Part shown: positions 7,707 through 15,738 of the stretch, piece after piece
Position numbering within the stretch: position 1 is the first letter of the stretch
Layout: each line of letters begins with the position of its first letter
DNA from: VBCK01 sp036270655
GTDB taxonomy: Bacteria; Pseudomonadota; Gammaproteobacteria; Burkholderiales; Burkholderiaceae_F
Assembly: GCA_036270655.1 (NCBI GenBank)
Contig: DATBCD010000005.1
Span: 1 to 52,243, forward strand
Direction: 5' to 3'
Length of the DNA: 52,243 nucleotides
Translations under genes and position numbers: made by a program
The notes under the pieces: generated by a model
What the model was told of the DNA's origin: nothing
Seen by the model: only the letters and a program-made list of their open reading frames with translations
Databases searched by the model: none

Positions 7707-8702
7707 TCAGACCAGCTTCACGAGCTGCTTGCCGAAGTTGCGTCCCTCGAGCAGCCCTAGAAATGCCTGCGGGGCGTTTTCCAGACCGTGCGCGATCGAC
7801 TCGCGATAGCGCAAGCGGCCGGCCGCGAAGTGAGCACCGAGCTCGCCCAATGCCTTCGGCCACAATTCCATGTGATCGGACACGATGAAGCCTTGCAGCT
7901 TCAGGCGACTCACCAGGAGCCAGCGCGGATTGGCGATTGGGATCGGCTCGCCGTTGTAGCCGGCGATCAGGCCGCACAGGGCGATGCGGCCGAAGGTATT
8001 CAAGCGCGGCAGCACCGCATCCATCACGCGGCCGCCCACGTTTTCGAAATAGCCGTCGGCGCCATCCGGACAGGCCGCCTTCAGCGCCGCGTCCAGGTCC
8101 TCGTGCTTGTAGTCGATGCAGGCGTCGAATTTCAGCTCGTCGACCACAAAGCGGCATTTATCCGGCCCGCCGGCGATGCCGACCGCGCGGCAGCCTGCAA
8201 GCTTCGCCAGCTGACCGACCACCATGCCGACGGCGCCGCTGGCGGACGATACGACCACCGTCTCGCCCGCCTTCGGCTCGATGATCCGGTTCAATCCGTA
8301 CCAGGCCGTGACGCCAGGCGCGCCGACCGCGCCCAGGTAAGCCGACAGCGGAATCGCGCTGGTATCGACCTTCATCAGGCCGCTGCCGTTGGACACCGCG
8401 TACTCCTGCCAGCCGAGCATGCCGACCACGCGGTCGCCGACCTTGAACTTCGGGTGCCGCGATTCAACGACTTCGCCTGCGGTGGCGCCGATCATCGTTT
8501 CGTCGAGCGGTTGGGGCGGGGCGTACGAGCGGCCCGCATCCATACGCCCGCGCATGTACGGATCGAGCGACAGCCAGTGGTTGCGCACCAGCAATTGGCC
8601 GTCCGCGAGCGCGGGCGTCTGCACGGTTTCGAGCCGGAAATGCTCGAGGCCCGGCCGCCCGCTCGGACGGCCGGCCAGAACGATACGGCGGTTGCTCGTC
8701 AT
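7707..8702 (-). CDS. NADP-dependent MDR-family oxidoreductase (CurA / PTGR-like)
   Basis: A 331-residue zinc-free medium-chain reductase of the CurA / prostaglandin reductase / leukotriene B4 dehydrogenase group. Visible features are the GroES-like N-terminal half with 'NHWLSLDPYMRGRM', a nucleotide-binding half with 'GETVVVSSASGAVGMVVGQLAK' in the place of the AxxGxxG motif, and the family's 'YFENVGGRVMDAVLPRLN' segment. These enzymes reduce alpha,beta-unsaturated ketones or aldehydes with NADPH. The ATG at 8702 (MTSNRRIVLAGRPSG) fits family starts better than the in-frame ATG at 8717. It is preceded by heme O synthase on the same strand with a 34-base gap and may be the last gene of that transcript. 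Confidence 0.85.
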   Translation of the reverse strand: MTSNRRIVLAGRPSGRPGLEHFRLETVQTPALADGQLLVRNHWLSLDPYMRGRMDAGRSYAPPQPLDETMIGATAGEVVESRHPKFKVGDRVVGMLGWQEYAVSNGSGLMKVDTSAIPLSAYLGAVGAPGVTAWYGLNRIIEPKAGETVVVSSASGAVGMVVGQLAKLAGCRAVGIAGGPDKCRFVVDELKFDACIDYKHEDLDAALKAACPDGADGYFENVGGRVMDAVLPRLNTFGRIALCGLIAGYNGEPIPIANPRWLLVSRLKLQGFIVSDHMELWPKALGELGAHFAAGRLRYRESIAHGLENAPQAFLGLLEGRNFGKQLVKLV

Positions 8703-8736
8703 CAGGCCACCTTCCATGGTCCGCTTAAGGGCGCAA

Positions 8737-9693
8737 TCAGAACCGGCAGTAATGGTCTACGAGCAGAGCGGCGAACAGGCAGGACAGGTAGACGATGGAG
8801 AAGCGGAAAGTGCGCGCCGCCAAGCCGGTACTGAAATCGCGGTAAAGCCTCACAGCGTAATAGAGGAACACCCCATCGAGCGCAATCGCCGATGCGAGGT
8901 AGAAGGTGCCGCTCATTGCGCTGACGAAAGGCATCAGGCTGACCGCCGCCAGGATGATCGTGTACAGCAGGACCTGAAGGCGGGTGTACCGGTCGCCATG
9001 AGTGACCGGCAACATGGGGACGCCCGCTTTCGCATATTCGTGCTTGCGGTACAGCGCCAGCGCCCAGAAATGCGGCGGCGTCCAGGCGAAAATGATCAGC
9101 AGGAGCAGCAGCGCGTTGGAAGACACCTCGCCCGTGACGGCGGACCAGCCTAGAACCGGAGGCATGGCCCCGGACAGCCCCCCGATGACGATGTTCTGGG
9201 GGGTGAGCGGCTTCAGAATCACCGTGTAGATCACGGCATAACCCACGAACGTGGCGAGCGTCAGCCACATCGTGAGCGGGTTGACCGCGATATACAAAAG
9301 CAGCAAGCCCGCGGCGCCGAGCACGGACGCGAAAACCAGCGTCTGCGCGGGCGTGACCACGCCCGCCGGCAGCGGACGCCGCCGGGTGCGGGCCATCTTC
9401 GCATCGATCCTGCGCTCGATCAGGCAGTTCACCGCCGCCGCGGCAGCAGCCACGAGGGCGATCCCGAGAGCGCCAGACACCAGCGCCCCCGCCGGCGGCA
9501 GACCGGGGGCGGCAAGAAACATCCCGATCACCGCGGTGAAGACGATCAGCGAGACGACGCGAGGTTTGCACAGTCCGATCAGCTGGGCCGATCCGGGCGC
9601 GATCGGCGCGGCAACCGCCTGGACCGCCATCGCGGTGCGGCCGGACTGTCGCGCTGCTCCGGCGGCCGCGAGAACGTCCACGTTCCTGGTCAT
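8737..9693 (-). CDS. ctaB: Heme O synthase (protoheme IX farnesyltransferase)
   Basis: UbiA-family membrane prenyltransferase of 318 residues that adds a farnesyl group to heme B to make heme O for terminal oxidases. The first Asp-rich motif region reads 'NCLIERRIDAKMARTRRRPL', and the second loop carries 'FAWTPPHFWALALYRKHEY', both diagnostic for CyoE/CtaB. About eight hydrophobic helices can be counted. It is the last oxidase gene of a minus-strand operon and starts 10 bases after the truncated subunit-II-like gene. No ctaA (heme A synthase) gene is present in the window, so the oxidase may carry heme O, or ctaA is elsewhere. Confidence 0.92.
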   Translation of the reverse strand: MTRNVDVLAAAGAARQSGRTAMAVQAVAAPIAPGSAQLIGLCKPRVVSLIVFTAVIGMFLAAPGLPPAGALVSGALGIALVAAAAAAVNCLIERRIDAKMARTRRRPLPAGVVTPAQTLVFASVLGAAGLLLLYIAVNPLTMWLTLATFVGYAVIYTVILKPLTPQNIVIGGLSGAMPPVLGWSAVTGEVSSNALLLLLIIFAWTPPHFWALALYRKHEYAKAGVPMLPVTHGDRYTRLQVLLYTIILAAVSLMPFVSAMSGTFYLASAIALDGVFLYYAVRLYRDFSTGLAARTFRFSIVYLSCLFAALLVDHYCRF

Positions 9694-9703
9694 GATGCGG
9701 CGG

Positions 9704-10138
9704 CTAGTACCTGGTAACCAGACCCTGTTGCCTCGAGAAGTACCAGGCCAGATCGTGAATGTCCTTTTCAGTCAGGGTGAGATCAGGGTTCGTGGTGTCC
9801 TTCATCTCGATCACGGTCCTGGTGGCGGGATAGGCCATGCCGACGACGATCAGCAACGGAATGAGCGTCCACAGGATTTCGACCGACGTGCTGCCATGAA
9901 ACGGCCTGGCCTGGTGCCCCGCCGCTTTGCGGTGCCGCACGATCGCGTAGAACATGAATGCGAATACGACCACCGCGATCGCGATGCATATGCCGAGGAT
10001 GATCGAGTGCAGATCGACGATCTGGCGGGTGACGATCGATTGCGGCTCTTGAAAGGCGAATCGGGGCTCCTCGGCCGCGATGGCGAAGGCCGGTTGAACG
10101 AGCGCAAACGCGGCGAGCATTCTGGTCAGTTGAGTCAT
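9704..10138 (-). CDS. COX2 transmembrane-domain protein lacking the CuA domain, with a cytochrome-c-like tail
   Basis: A 144-residue protein. Signal sequence and the two-helix COX2 N-terminal domain are clear: 'IVDLHSIILGICIAIAVVVF', then 'HGSTSVEILWTLIPLLIVV' and 'YPATRTVIEMKDTTNPDLT', which in a normal subunit II leads into the CuA cupredoxin domain. Here that domain is missing. Instead the protein runs directly into 'LTEKDIHDLAWYFSRQ', which resembles the last helix of cytochrome c domains such as those fused behind COX2 in caa3 oxidases. I infer an in-frame loss of the CuA and heme-binding parts from a COX2-cytochrome c fusion. It overlaps the diheme cytochrome gene by four bases and precedes heme O synthase by 10. 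It may be a remnant or a small membrane assembly or anchor subunit. Confidence 0.75.
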   Translation of the reverse strand: MTQLTRMLAAFALVQPAFAIAAEEPRFAFQEPQSIVTRQIVDLHSIILGICIAIAVVVFAFMFYAIVRHRKAAGHQARPFHGSTSVEILWTLIPLLIVVGMAYPATRTVIEMKDTTNPDLTLTEKDIHDLAWYFSRQQGLVTRY

Positions 10139-10998
10139 CGGGATTCACTCGCGGCCGTTCGTGTCTGGCTCGGTGCGCCGTAGTACAGGGCGATCGCGTG
10201 CATCTGGTCCGGCGTCAGTTCCCGTGCGATCACCCGCATCTGTTGATCTATGTCGTTTTGCCGCTCGCCTTTTGCGAAAGCCGCCAGCTGGCTTTCGATG
10301 TATTCGGCGTGCTGGCCCTGCAAAGCTGGCGCTCCGAGCTTATGGCCACCAGGCCCGTGACACGCCGAGCAAGGCGGGATAGCGAGCTCCGGATCGCCCG
10401 CAAAGACCAGACGGATCGCAGGATCGCCCTGGCGCAGGCTGTGCCCGCTCTCGGGGGTGCCTTCGCCCGCAACGGGCGCAAGGCCGCCCGGCCGGCTGGC
10501 GAAATAAGCAGCCGCGTTCGCCGAGTCCTGAGCGCTCAAGGTCGTTGCGATGCCGGCCATGATGGGCGACGAGCGCTTTTGAGAGCGGAAGTCGTCGAGC
10601 TGCTTGTAAATGACCTCAGGATCCATGCCGGCCAGGGTGGGGAAAGAAGGCGTCATGCTCACTCCGCCCTCGCCATGGCAGCCCGCGCAAGCGGTCGCGA
10701 CAACTGCCCCCTTCGACACGCTGCCGGATTCAATTTGCGCCAGAGTGGAATGCGTCCAGGCGATACGGGTCGGCGTGCGTATCGGCGGCTGTGGCGTGCC
10801 TGCCGGCGGGCGGTCACCCGTGATGCCGATCGCACGACAGATGGCGCTTAAGAAATCCAGCGTCGGCCCGTTCTGCTGATAGCGGGCAAGCACCACGAAG
10901 CCCAGGACGACCAGGAGGCCGACAAGCGCCGCGGTGAACCACCAGGCGGACCGCGGCCAGAAAGTATCGGGCTTGACCGGGCTTTGATCGCGGTTCAT
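10135..10998 (-). CDS. Membrane-anchored diheme cytochrome c (cytochrome c4-like) of the oxidase operon
   Basis: A 287-residue protein with one N-terminal membrane anchor at about residues 17-37 and two cytochrome c domains carrying heme motifs C104-A-G-C107-H108 and C210-S-A-C213-H214. Between them the pattern 'VIYKQLDDFRSQKRSSPIMAG' is typical of cytochrome c4-type tandem domains. It would pass electrons from the bc1 complex or soluble cytochromes to the CuA site of the adjacent oxidase. The ATG at 10998 shares one base with the stop codon of subunit I (TGATG), so coupling is very likely; the frame is open further upstream but lies inside subunit I. Confidence 0.88.
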   Translation of the reverse strand: MNRDQSPVKPDTFWPRSAWWFTAALVGLLVVLGFVVLARYQQNGPTLDFLSAICRAIGITGDRPPAGTPQPPIRTPTRIAWTHSTLAQIESGSVSKGAVVATACAGCHGEGGVSMTPSFPTLAGMDPEVIYKQLDDFRSQKRSSPIMAGIATTLSAQDSANAAAYFASRPGGLAPVAGEGTPESGHSLRQGDPAIRLVFAGDPELAIPPCSACHGPGGHKLGAPALQGQHAEYIESQLAAFAKGERQNDIDQQMRVIARELTPDQMHAIALYYGAPSQTRTAASESR

Positions 10999-12641
10999 CA
11001 GCGTCGCCTCTCGGAATCGGTCTGGCTCGTGACTTCGACGGCTGGAACGGAATGCTGCTTCATGAAGAAGAACTGTCCGATCGGATAGCCGTAGGCCACC
11101 AGCATCAGGACCACGACAATGGAATTCCAAAGGCCGAATCCGTTCAATGCTGCGGGAACCCGCACCGGCGGGTTCACCGCCACCGCAAAGCGCAGCGGCT
11201 CACTTGCCGATTTTTCACCGAAATGCGACCGGGCGAGGATAAAGATCAGAAGGACGGCCGAACACAGCAGGATCAGGGCGCCGATCACCGACACAATCAC
11301 CAGCGGGCCCATGCGTGCCATCAGCGGATCGGTGTAGTCGAAGGCGGCAACCCGCCGGGGCTGCCCCATCAGGCCTGCGATATGCCACGGGATCGTGGTG
11401 ATCAGCATTCCCCAGAACCACAACCAGAGCTGCGTGCGTGCCAGGGCTTTTGAGCGCAGCGGCTTGCCGGTGATCTGCGGCCACATTTCATAAGCGATGG
11501 CGAAGTACATGATCACCACCGCGCCGCCGAAGATCAGGTGGAAATGCGCGGTGACCCACGACGTGTTGTGGATCATCGAGTTCATTGCGTAGCTCATGTT
11601 GATCAGTCCGCCGAACCCGCCCGGCGCGAGCATCAGCAGCGCAAGGCCGCCCGCCAATACCATCGGCTCATCCCAGGGCAGTGCCCTGATCCATCCGAAC
11701 AGTCCGCGTCCTCCGCGAATGCGCCCGGCCACCTCCAGGCTTGCGCTGATCGTGAAAACGGTGAGCAGCGTGGGCAGCACGACCCCGAATGTGAGGAACG
11801 ACTGCAGAAACTTGAATCCCGATCCATGTGCAGGGTCGGCCAGCAGATGGTGCATCCCGACCGGGAGCGAGAAAACGAGAAACAGGATGAAAGTCAGCCG
11901 GCCCATCGTGTCGCTGTAGAGGCGCCCGCCAGCGGCACGCGGCACCAGCGTGTACAGGGCGATATAGGCCGGCATCAGCCAGAAATAGACGATTGCGTGC
12001 AACGTCACCGAGAACAACGTGCGCCCGAGTGCGGCGTCGATCAGTTCGCTCCAGCCGAAGGCCCGGGGCAGCAGGATGCCGGCCAGTTCGATCAGAACGC
12101 CGGCTGTCGCCCAGGCCGAGAGTATTGCGGTTGCCGCAATCGCGAACATCGGCAGCGGCACGGGCCGGCCGGGATTGTCCCGCTTCCACTGCGCCATGTT
12201 CAGGATCATCAGCACGACCCAGATCATCGAGCCGGCGAAGAGCAGGAACGCACCACCGTAGTACCAGGCGCTGGCAAGCAGGGGCGGATAGAAGGTGTAG
12301 AGCACCGACGCCCGCCCGGTGACGATTGCAACGACCGCCATGACCGTGCCGAGCAGGCAGATGGCGAATCCGACCCAGGCCGCCGCCATGCCCCGCACCG
12401 GACGCTCCAGGCTGGTCGCCGCTGTCGCATAGCCGAACCCCATGATGAAAAACGTGGTGACCACGTACGCCATCGCGGTTCCGTGCAGCGTGACCGAGGC
12501 GTAGTAGGCGGCCGAGTCGTCAAGCGGCGCCGGCAGCGGGCTGCGCATCAGCATCTGCCATGCCCCGAGCACGATCGCCAGCATGAACGTCGCGAAGGCG
12601 ACCCAGTAGTGGTACAGCGCGAGCTGCTTACTGCCTTGCAC
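10998..12641 (-). CDS. B-family (ba3-like) heme-copper oxidase subunit I
   Basis: Catalytic subunit, 547 residues, with about 13 hydrophobic helices. The low-spin heme ligand region is 'ASVTLHGTAMAYVVTTFF'. The CuB ligand helix reads 'LHAIVYFWLMPAYIALY' instead of the A-family GHPEVYIL, as in Thermus ba3. 'VGMHHLLADPAHG' supplies the paired CuB histidines, and 'WVTAHFHLIFGGAVVIMY' holds the heme-ligating histidines of helix X. The A-family Glu of the proton channel is therefore absent, placing it among B-type oxidases, which reduce O2 to water with high affinity. It starts with GTG at 12641, overlapping the subunit II gene by 14 bases. Confidence 0.9.
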   Translation of the reverse strand: MQGSKQLALYHYWVAFATFMLAIVLGAWQMLMRSPLPAPLDDSAAYYASVTLHGTAMAYVVTTFFIMGFGYATAATSLERPVRGMAAAWVGFAICLLGTVMAVVAIVTGRASVLYTFYPPLLASAWYYGGAFLLFAGSMIWVVLMILNMAQWKRDNPGRPVPLPMFAIAATAILSAWATAGVLIELAGILLPRAFGWSELIDAALGRTLFSVTLHAIVYFWLMPAYIALYTLVPRAAGGRLYSDTMGRLTFILFLVFSLPVGMHHLLADPAHGSGFKFLQSFLTFGVVLPTLLTVFTISASLEVAGRIRGGRGLFGWIRALPWDEPMVLAGGLALLMLAPGGFGGLINMSYAMNSMIHNTSWVTAHFHLIFGGAVVIMYFAIAYEMWPQITGKPLRSKALARTQLWLWFWGMLITTIPWHIAGLMGQPRRVAAFDYTDPLMARMGPLVIVSVIGALILLCSAVLLIFILARSHFGEKSASEPLRFAVAVNPPVRVPAALNGFGLWNSIVVVLMLVAYGYPIGQFFFMKQHSVPAVEVTSQTDSERRR

Positions 12642-13215
12642 AGTTCTTCCTTTCGGCCGTGGTCAGGCCCGCGAACCGCTCTTTCGGCACGACGCGGACA
12701 TGCGCCCACATGTCGTGATGCCCCAGTCCGCAGAATTCATGGCATGGCATGAGGTACTCGCGCGGCTCGGCGAAGCTCGTGCGCACCTCGGCGACGAATC
12801 CCGGGACCACCATGGTGTTCACATTCGTGTCGGGAAGAAGAAATCCGTGCACTACGTCGGCGCTGGTCAGGCGGAACTTCACCGGCGTGCCAGCCGGCAC
12901 CTCGACGCAGTGCGGCACGAAGGCGTAGGTTTCCGCCAGGATCCGCACCGTCGCGGTGCCATCGGGTTCGATGGCCGTCCCCAGATTGCTCTCGACAAAT
13001 TCACCTTGGAGGTGAAGGGTCCGAGAGTCGACGATTTCGACGTCGCTGGACGGATGCAGCGCGCCGGTGATGGCGGTCACGACCATGATCGCTGCCATGA
13101 CGACGAGCACCGCCGCCATCGCCACCAGCCAGCGCTTCTCGGTGCGAGCGACGACCTCGTCCGGCACGATGCCGTCCGGCAGCGAATGGACTGCACTTGA
13201 GGAAGGTTCAGCCAA
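12628..13215 (-). CDS. B-family cytochrome c oxidase subunit II (CuA-containing)
   Basis: Subunit II of the ba3-like oxidase, 195 residues from the chosen start. One membrane anchor lies at about residues 29-51, followed by a cupredoxin domain. The binuclear CuA ligands are visible: H123 in 'VVHGFLLP', then C158, E160, C162, H166 and M169 in 'PCHEFCGLGHHDM'. A single N-terminal helix instead of two is typical of the B family, where a separate subunit IIA supplies the other helix. The frame is open to 13296, but a TTG at 13215 overlaps the end of the IIA gene by 8 bases and gives a sensible length, so I chose it; the start is tentative. It accepts electrons from cytochrome c. Confidence 0.88.
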   Translation of the reverse strand: MAEPSSSAVHSLPDGIVPDEVVARTEKRWLVAMAAVLVVMAAIMVVTAITGALHPSSDVEIVDSRTLHLQGEFVESNLGTAIEPDGTATVRILAETYAFVPHCVEVPAGTPVKFRLTSADVVHGFLLPDTNVNTMVVPGFVAEVRTSFAEPREYLMPCHEFCGLGHHDMWAHVRVVPKERFAGLTTAERKNCARQ

Positions 13216-13411
13216 TTGGGCCTCGCGGCATGAATAGAAGGAAGTAGAAGGCCAGCCAGCCGATGAACAGGGTCCCGACTGCGATGCCGGCGACAACCAG
13301 GGCGCCGCGCGGCCCTTGGCTCAACGCCCGACGCGCCTCGTCCGCGCCGACAGACGCGGCAGCGCGATCGGGCGGGTATGCCGTGGAGCGAAGTGCTGCG
13401 TTGGATTGCAT
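13208..13411 (-). CDS. Cytochrome oxidase subunit IIA-like small membrane protein
   Basis: A 67-residue protein with one transmembrane helix near the C-terminus ('ALVVAGIAVGTLFIGWLAFY') after a polar N-terminal arm, ending just behind the helix. In B-family oxidases a short single-helix subunit IIA replaces the missing first helix of subunit II, and its gene lies directly before coxB as here. The match rests on size, topology and position; sequence conservation in this family is low. It is the first gene of the minus-strand oxidase operon, so its promoter should lie in 13,412-13,550. Confidence 0.7.
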   Translation of the reverse strand: MQSNAALRSTAYPPDRAAASVGADEARRALSQGPRGALVVAGIAVGTLFIGWLAFYFLLFMPRGPIG

Positions 13412-13548
13412 TGTGTGCCTCGTCTGTGCCGCTGGCGCGGAGTGCGTGATCCGATGGAGTGAAGGCTAGGCGAAGCGCGAAGGCGCGTCTTTCGAATTGG
13501 TGCTTCGGCTTCGGCATCACCCGATGAACTGCGGAAGCTCGTCGGCTC

Positions 13549-13590
13549 GAAGACAAAATAAAACGTCCCGAGAGTCACCTCGGGACGTTT
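13549..13590 (-). terminator. Rho-independent terminator after the SYLF gene
   Basis: AAACGTCCCGAG (13561-13572) and CTCGGGACGTTT (13579-13590) form a perfect 12-bp stem with a 6-base loop. On the minus strand it is followed by TTTTATTTTGTCT, a clear U-rich tract. It starts 21 bases after the stop of the SYLF gene, and probably also shields the oxidase operon from read-through. Confidence 0.85.
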
Positions 13591-13611
13591 CCCTTCAGTT
13601 CGGACTGGCGG

Positions 13612-14184
13612 TTAGAGCGAAATGGGGCTGACCTTGGTGCCCGCGATCGACAGGTCGAACATCAGGCCCGAATTGGTCAGAACAAAGCCGATGACCGAGG
13701 TCTGCCCGGTTTCCGTGTCGACCGAGCCATCGGTACCCACCTTCATCAGTGCGACGTTGGCATCCACGCCGGCTGTCCAGCCGCTGCTGGAGCGGAAGCT
13801 ATCCAGCGCATCCTGGGTCAGAAACAGCACGAAGATCGCCTTGGATTGCGCGCCCAGTTGGGCGCCCAGGGTCAGTCCGCTGGTGCTGTAAAAGCCGGCA
13901 GGCTGACCGTTGATGAGCAGCTCACCCTGGCCGTATTGCCCGCCGATTCCGATTCCCCCGGAAAGCACGGACGGAAAGACAAGAACTCCACGGGCCTTCG
14001 CGACGAGCTCGCGCGAGCCCTTGGTGCTCGAGTACAGGCGCGCAAGCGCTGCCTGGGTATCCGCGGTGATCTGGGCACGTTTCGCATCGCTTCCACCCTG
14101 GGAGTCCGCGGCAAACGCCGTGCCGGCGCCCATGCTCGAGAAAAAGACGATGCACAAAAGAGAACGCAACAGGCGGCTGTTCAT
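13612..14184 (-). CDS. SYLF-domain (YSC84-like) lipid-binding secreted protein
   Basis: A 190-residue exported protein. The signal peptide covers about residues 1-26 ('SLLCIVFFSSMGAGTAFAA'). The mature part shows the SYLF/Ysc84 pattern: a helical start, 'AKARGVLVFPSVLSGGIGIGG', 'GQPAGFYSTSGLTLGAQLGAQ' and 'KAIFVLFLTQDALDSFRSSSGW', ending in a glycine- and serine-rich beta segment. Eukaryotic SYLF domains bind phosphoinositides; bacterial members are periplasmic and of unknown function. The ATG at 14184 is used because upstream codons (frame open to 14238) do not resemble a signal peptide. A strong terminator follows. It stands alone. Confidence 0.85.
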   Translation of the reverse strand: MNSRLLRSLLCIVFFSSMGAGTAFAADSQGGSDAKRAQITADTQAALARLYSSTKGSRELVAKARGVLVFPSVLSGGIGIGGQYGQGELLINGQPAGFYSTSGLTLGAQLGAQSKAIFVLFLTQDALDSFRSSSGWTAGVDANVALMKVGTDGSVDTETGQTSVIGFVLTNSGLMFDLSIAGTKVSPISL

Positions 14185-14302
14185 TCGAACGCTCCAATCA
14201 AATGGTTGGTATCTGGGGTATGCAAAGACATCCTGCAACGGTAAGGGCGGGCGGCTCGGGCGTCCTCGCCCATAGGTATCGAGCCTGCCCCCGCCGAAAG
14301 GC

Positions 14303-15505
14303 TTAGATTGTTTCGGTCATCAAGGTTCCTGCCGGGTATTCGACCCTGTGTTTCATTTGACACATCGAATCGGATAAGGGCTCAGTGCGCTGATGCAGCG
14401 GGCCATTTCGTTCCCGTGCCGGGCCGCCGCTGCGACCGGCCAGCGCCGCCTTCATCTCGGCCACAATCGCCAACGCGACCTCTTCCGGAGTCTCCGCACC
14501 GAGGTCCAGGCCCGCCGGACCGTGCAGTCGCGCCAGCTGCGTCTGAGTGGCGACGCTGCCGCTCCTGGCCAGATCCGCCAGCAATCGCACGGTTCTGCGC
14601 TTCGGACCCAGAACGCCAAGATAGGAAATCGGCTTCGGCAGCAAGGCCTGCAGCGCGACAAAATCCAGCCCGTAGTTGTGGTGCATCACCACGGCCGAGG
14701 AATTGTCGTCGAGCGCGATCAGGCCGACAGCGTCTTGCGGCTCGGCCACGATCAACCGTTCAGCGCTGGGGAATCGGGTTCGGGTTGCATGGCCAGGGCG
14801 CGGATCGACCACGACGACCCTCGTTCCAAGCGCCTTGGCGAACGCCGCCAGCGGGATCGCATCGTGTCCACCGCCGAAGATCACGAGCTGCGACGACGGC
14901 TTGACGATCTCGAAGCACGCGGCCGCGCGTCCGGCGCCCTCGCCGATGGTCAGCGCTGCCGATTTTCCCGAGGCCAGGACGTTGCGGGCGTTCTCTGATA
15001 GCGACTGCACAAGCCTGGCCGAGCGGATGCCTATGGCGAGCGTCGTCCCATTGGGGCACCACAACAGCCGGCTGCAGCTCTTGGAATCGCCGTCCGGGCC
15101 GCCCGCGAAGATCGTGGCTACGACTCCCGATTCGCCCCTGCGCAGGCACCCCGCGAGGAAGCCCATGGTCGGATCCTCGGGCAACAGGCGCTCGACCAGA
15201 ACTTCCACGACGCCGTTGCAGCCGAGGGCAAAGGCGTCTTCGGCCTCGTCATCGCCGGTCGAGTCATAGACGAGGTGCTTCGCCTCCCCGGACTGCATGA
15301 CCCACGTCGCGTGGCGGCAGATATCGCGCTCCAGGCAGCCGCCGCTGATGGCACCGGTGACCTCGCCGTCCTCGGTAACGAGCATGTGCGCACCGATGCG
15401 CCGGTAGGTGGAGCCGCTGACGCTGACCACGCTTGCCAGCGCAGCAGTGCGCCCGCCCCGCGAGACCTTCTCATATGCGCGGAGAACATTTGAAAGCTCA
15501 CTCAT
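14303..15505 (-). CDS. XdhC/CoxI-family molybdenum-cofactor maturation protein
   Basis: A 400-residue protein with the two XdhC domains. The N-terminal XdhC/CoxI domain contains 'GSTYRRIGAHMLVTEDGEVTG' up to the conserved 'ISGGCLERDI'. The C-terminal Rossmann domain contains 'LVIFGGGHDAIPLAAFAKALG', 'VVVDPRPGHATRTRFP', 'AVVMHHNYGLDFVAL' and 'PISYLGVLGPKRR'. Family members bind Mo cofactor and help insert its sulfurated form into xanthine dehydrogenase or CO dehydrogenase-like enzymes. No such enzyme is encoded in the window, so its client is unknown. The ATG at 15505 (MSELSNVLRAYEKV) is chosen over an in-frame codon at 15565. It is transcribed away from the pqi operon. Confidence 0.88.
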   Translation of the reverse strand: MSELSNVLRAYEKVSRGGRTAALASVVSVSGSTYRRIGAHMLVTEDGEVTGAISGGCLERDICRHATWVMQSGEAKHLVYDSTGDDEAEDAFALGCNGVVEVLVERLLPEDPTMGFLAGCLRRGESGVVATIFAGGPDGDSKSCSRLLWCPNGTTLAIGIRSARLVQSLSENARNVLASGKSAALTIGEGAGRAAACFEIVKPSSQLVIFGGGHDAIPLAAFAKALGTRVVVVDPRPGHATRTRFPSAERLIVAEPQDAVGLIALDDNSSAVVMHHNYGLDFVALQALLPKPISYLGVLGPKRRTVRLLADLARSGSVATQTQLARLHGPAGLDLGAETPEEVALAIVAEMKAALAGRSGGPARERNGPLHQRTEPLSDSMCQMKHRVEYPAGTLMTETI

Positions 15506-15696
15506 CGCATCTCCAGTCGAAGCAGGGCGGGACAGTAGTGCAACCGTTGATGGCACTTTGTACAAAAGTTGCGCTAACCCATGGGGCGAATTTGCCGCAA
15601 GGGCTGTTCAAGGTCTTGTAAAACCCTGCGCCGCTTTGTCGATTCGTGCGATTAGCTGCTGCGAGCGCGGTCCGGGAGCCCTTCGCCCGATAAACG

Positions 15697-15725
15697 TTGG
15701 GAATAATCGCTGCGCGGCATAAAAT
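15697..15725 (+). promoter_or_regulatory. Predicted sigma70-type promoter of the pqi operon
   Basis: TTGGGA at 15697-15702 and TAAAAT at 15720-15725 are separated by exactly 17 bases. Transcription would begin near 15732, only about 7 bases before the first pqiA start codon, giving a very short or nearly leaderless mRNA. Confidence 0.5.
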
Positions 15726-15738
15726 AGCGGGTCAACAG

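Noticed and set aside
11538..12752. Plus-strand open frame of 404 codons opposite oxidase subunit I
   Set aside because: Charged, His/Arg/Gln-rich translation without domains; subunit I on the minus strand is well supported.
9704..13411. An A-family (aa3) cytochrome c oxidase operon
   Set aside because: Subunit I has the ba3-type CuB helix, subunit II has a single membrane helix, no subunit III is present, and a subunit IIA-like gene precedes subunit II. These all indicate the B family.
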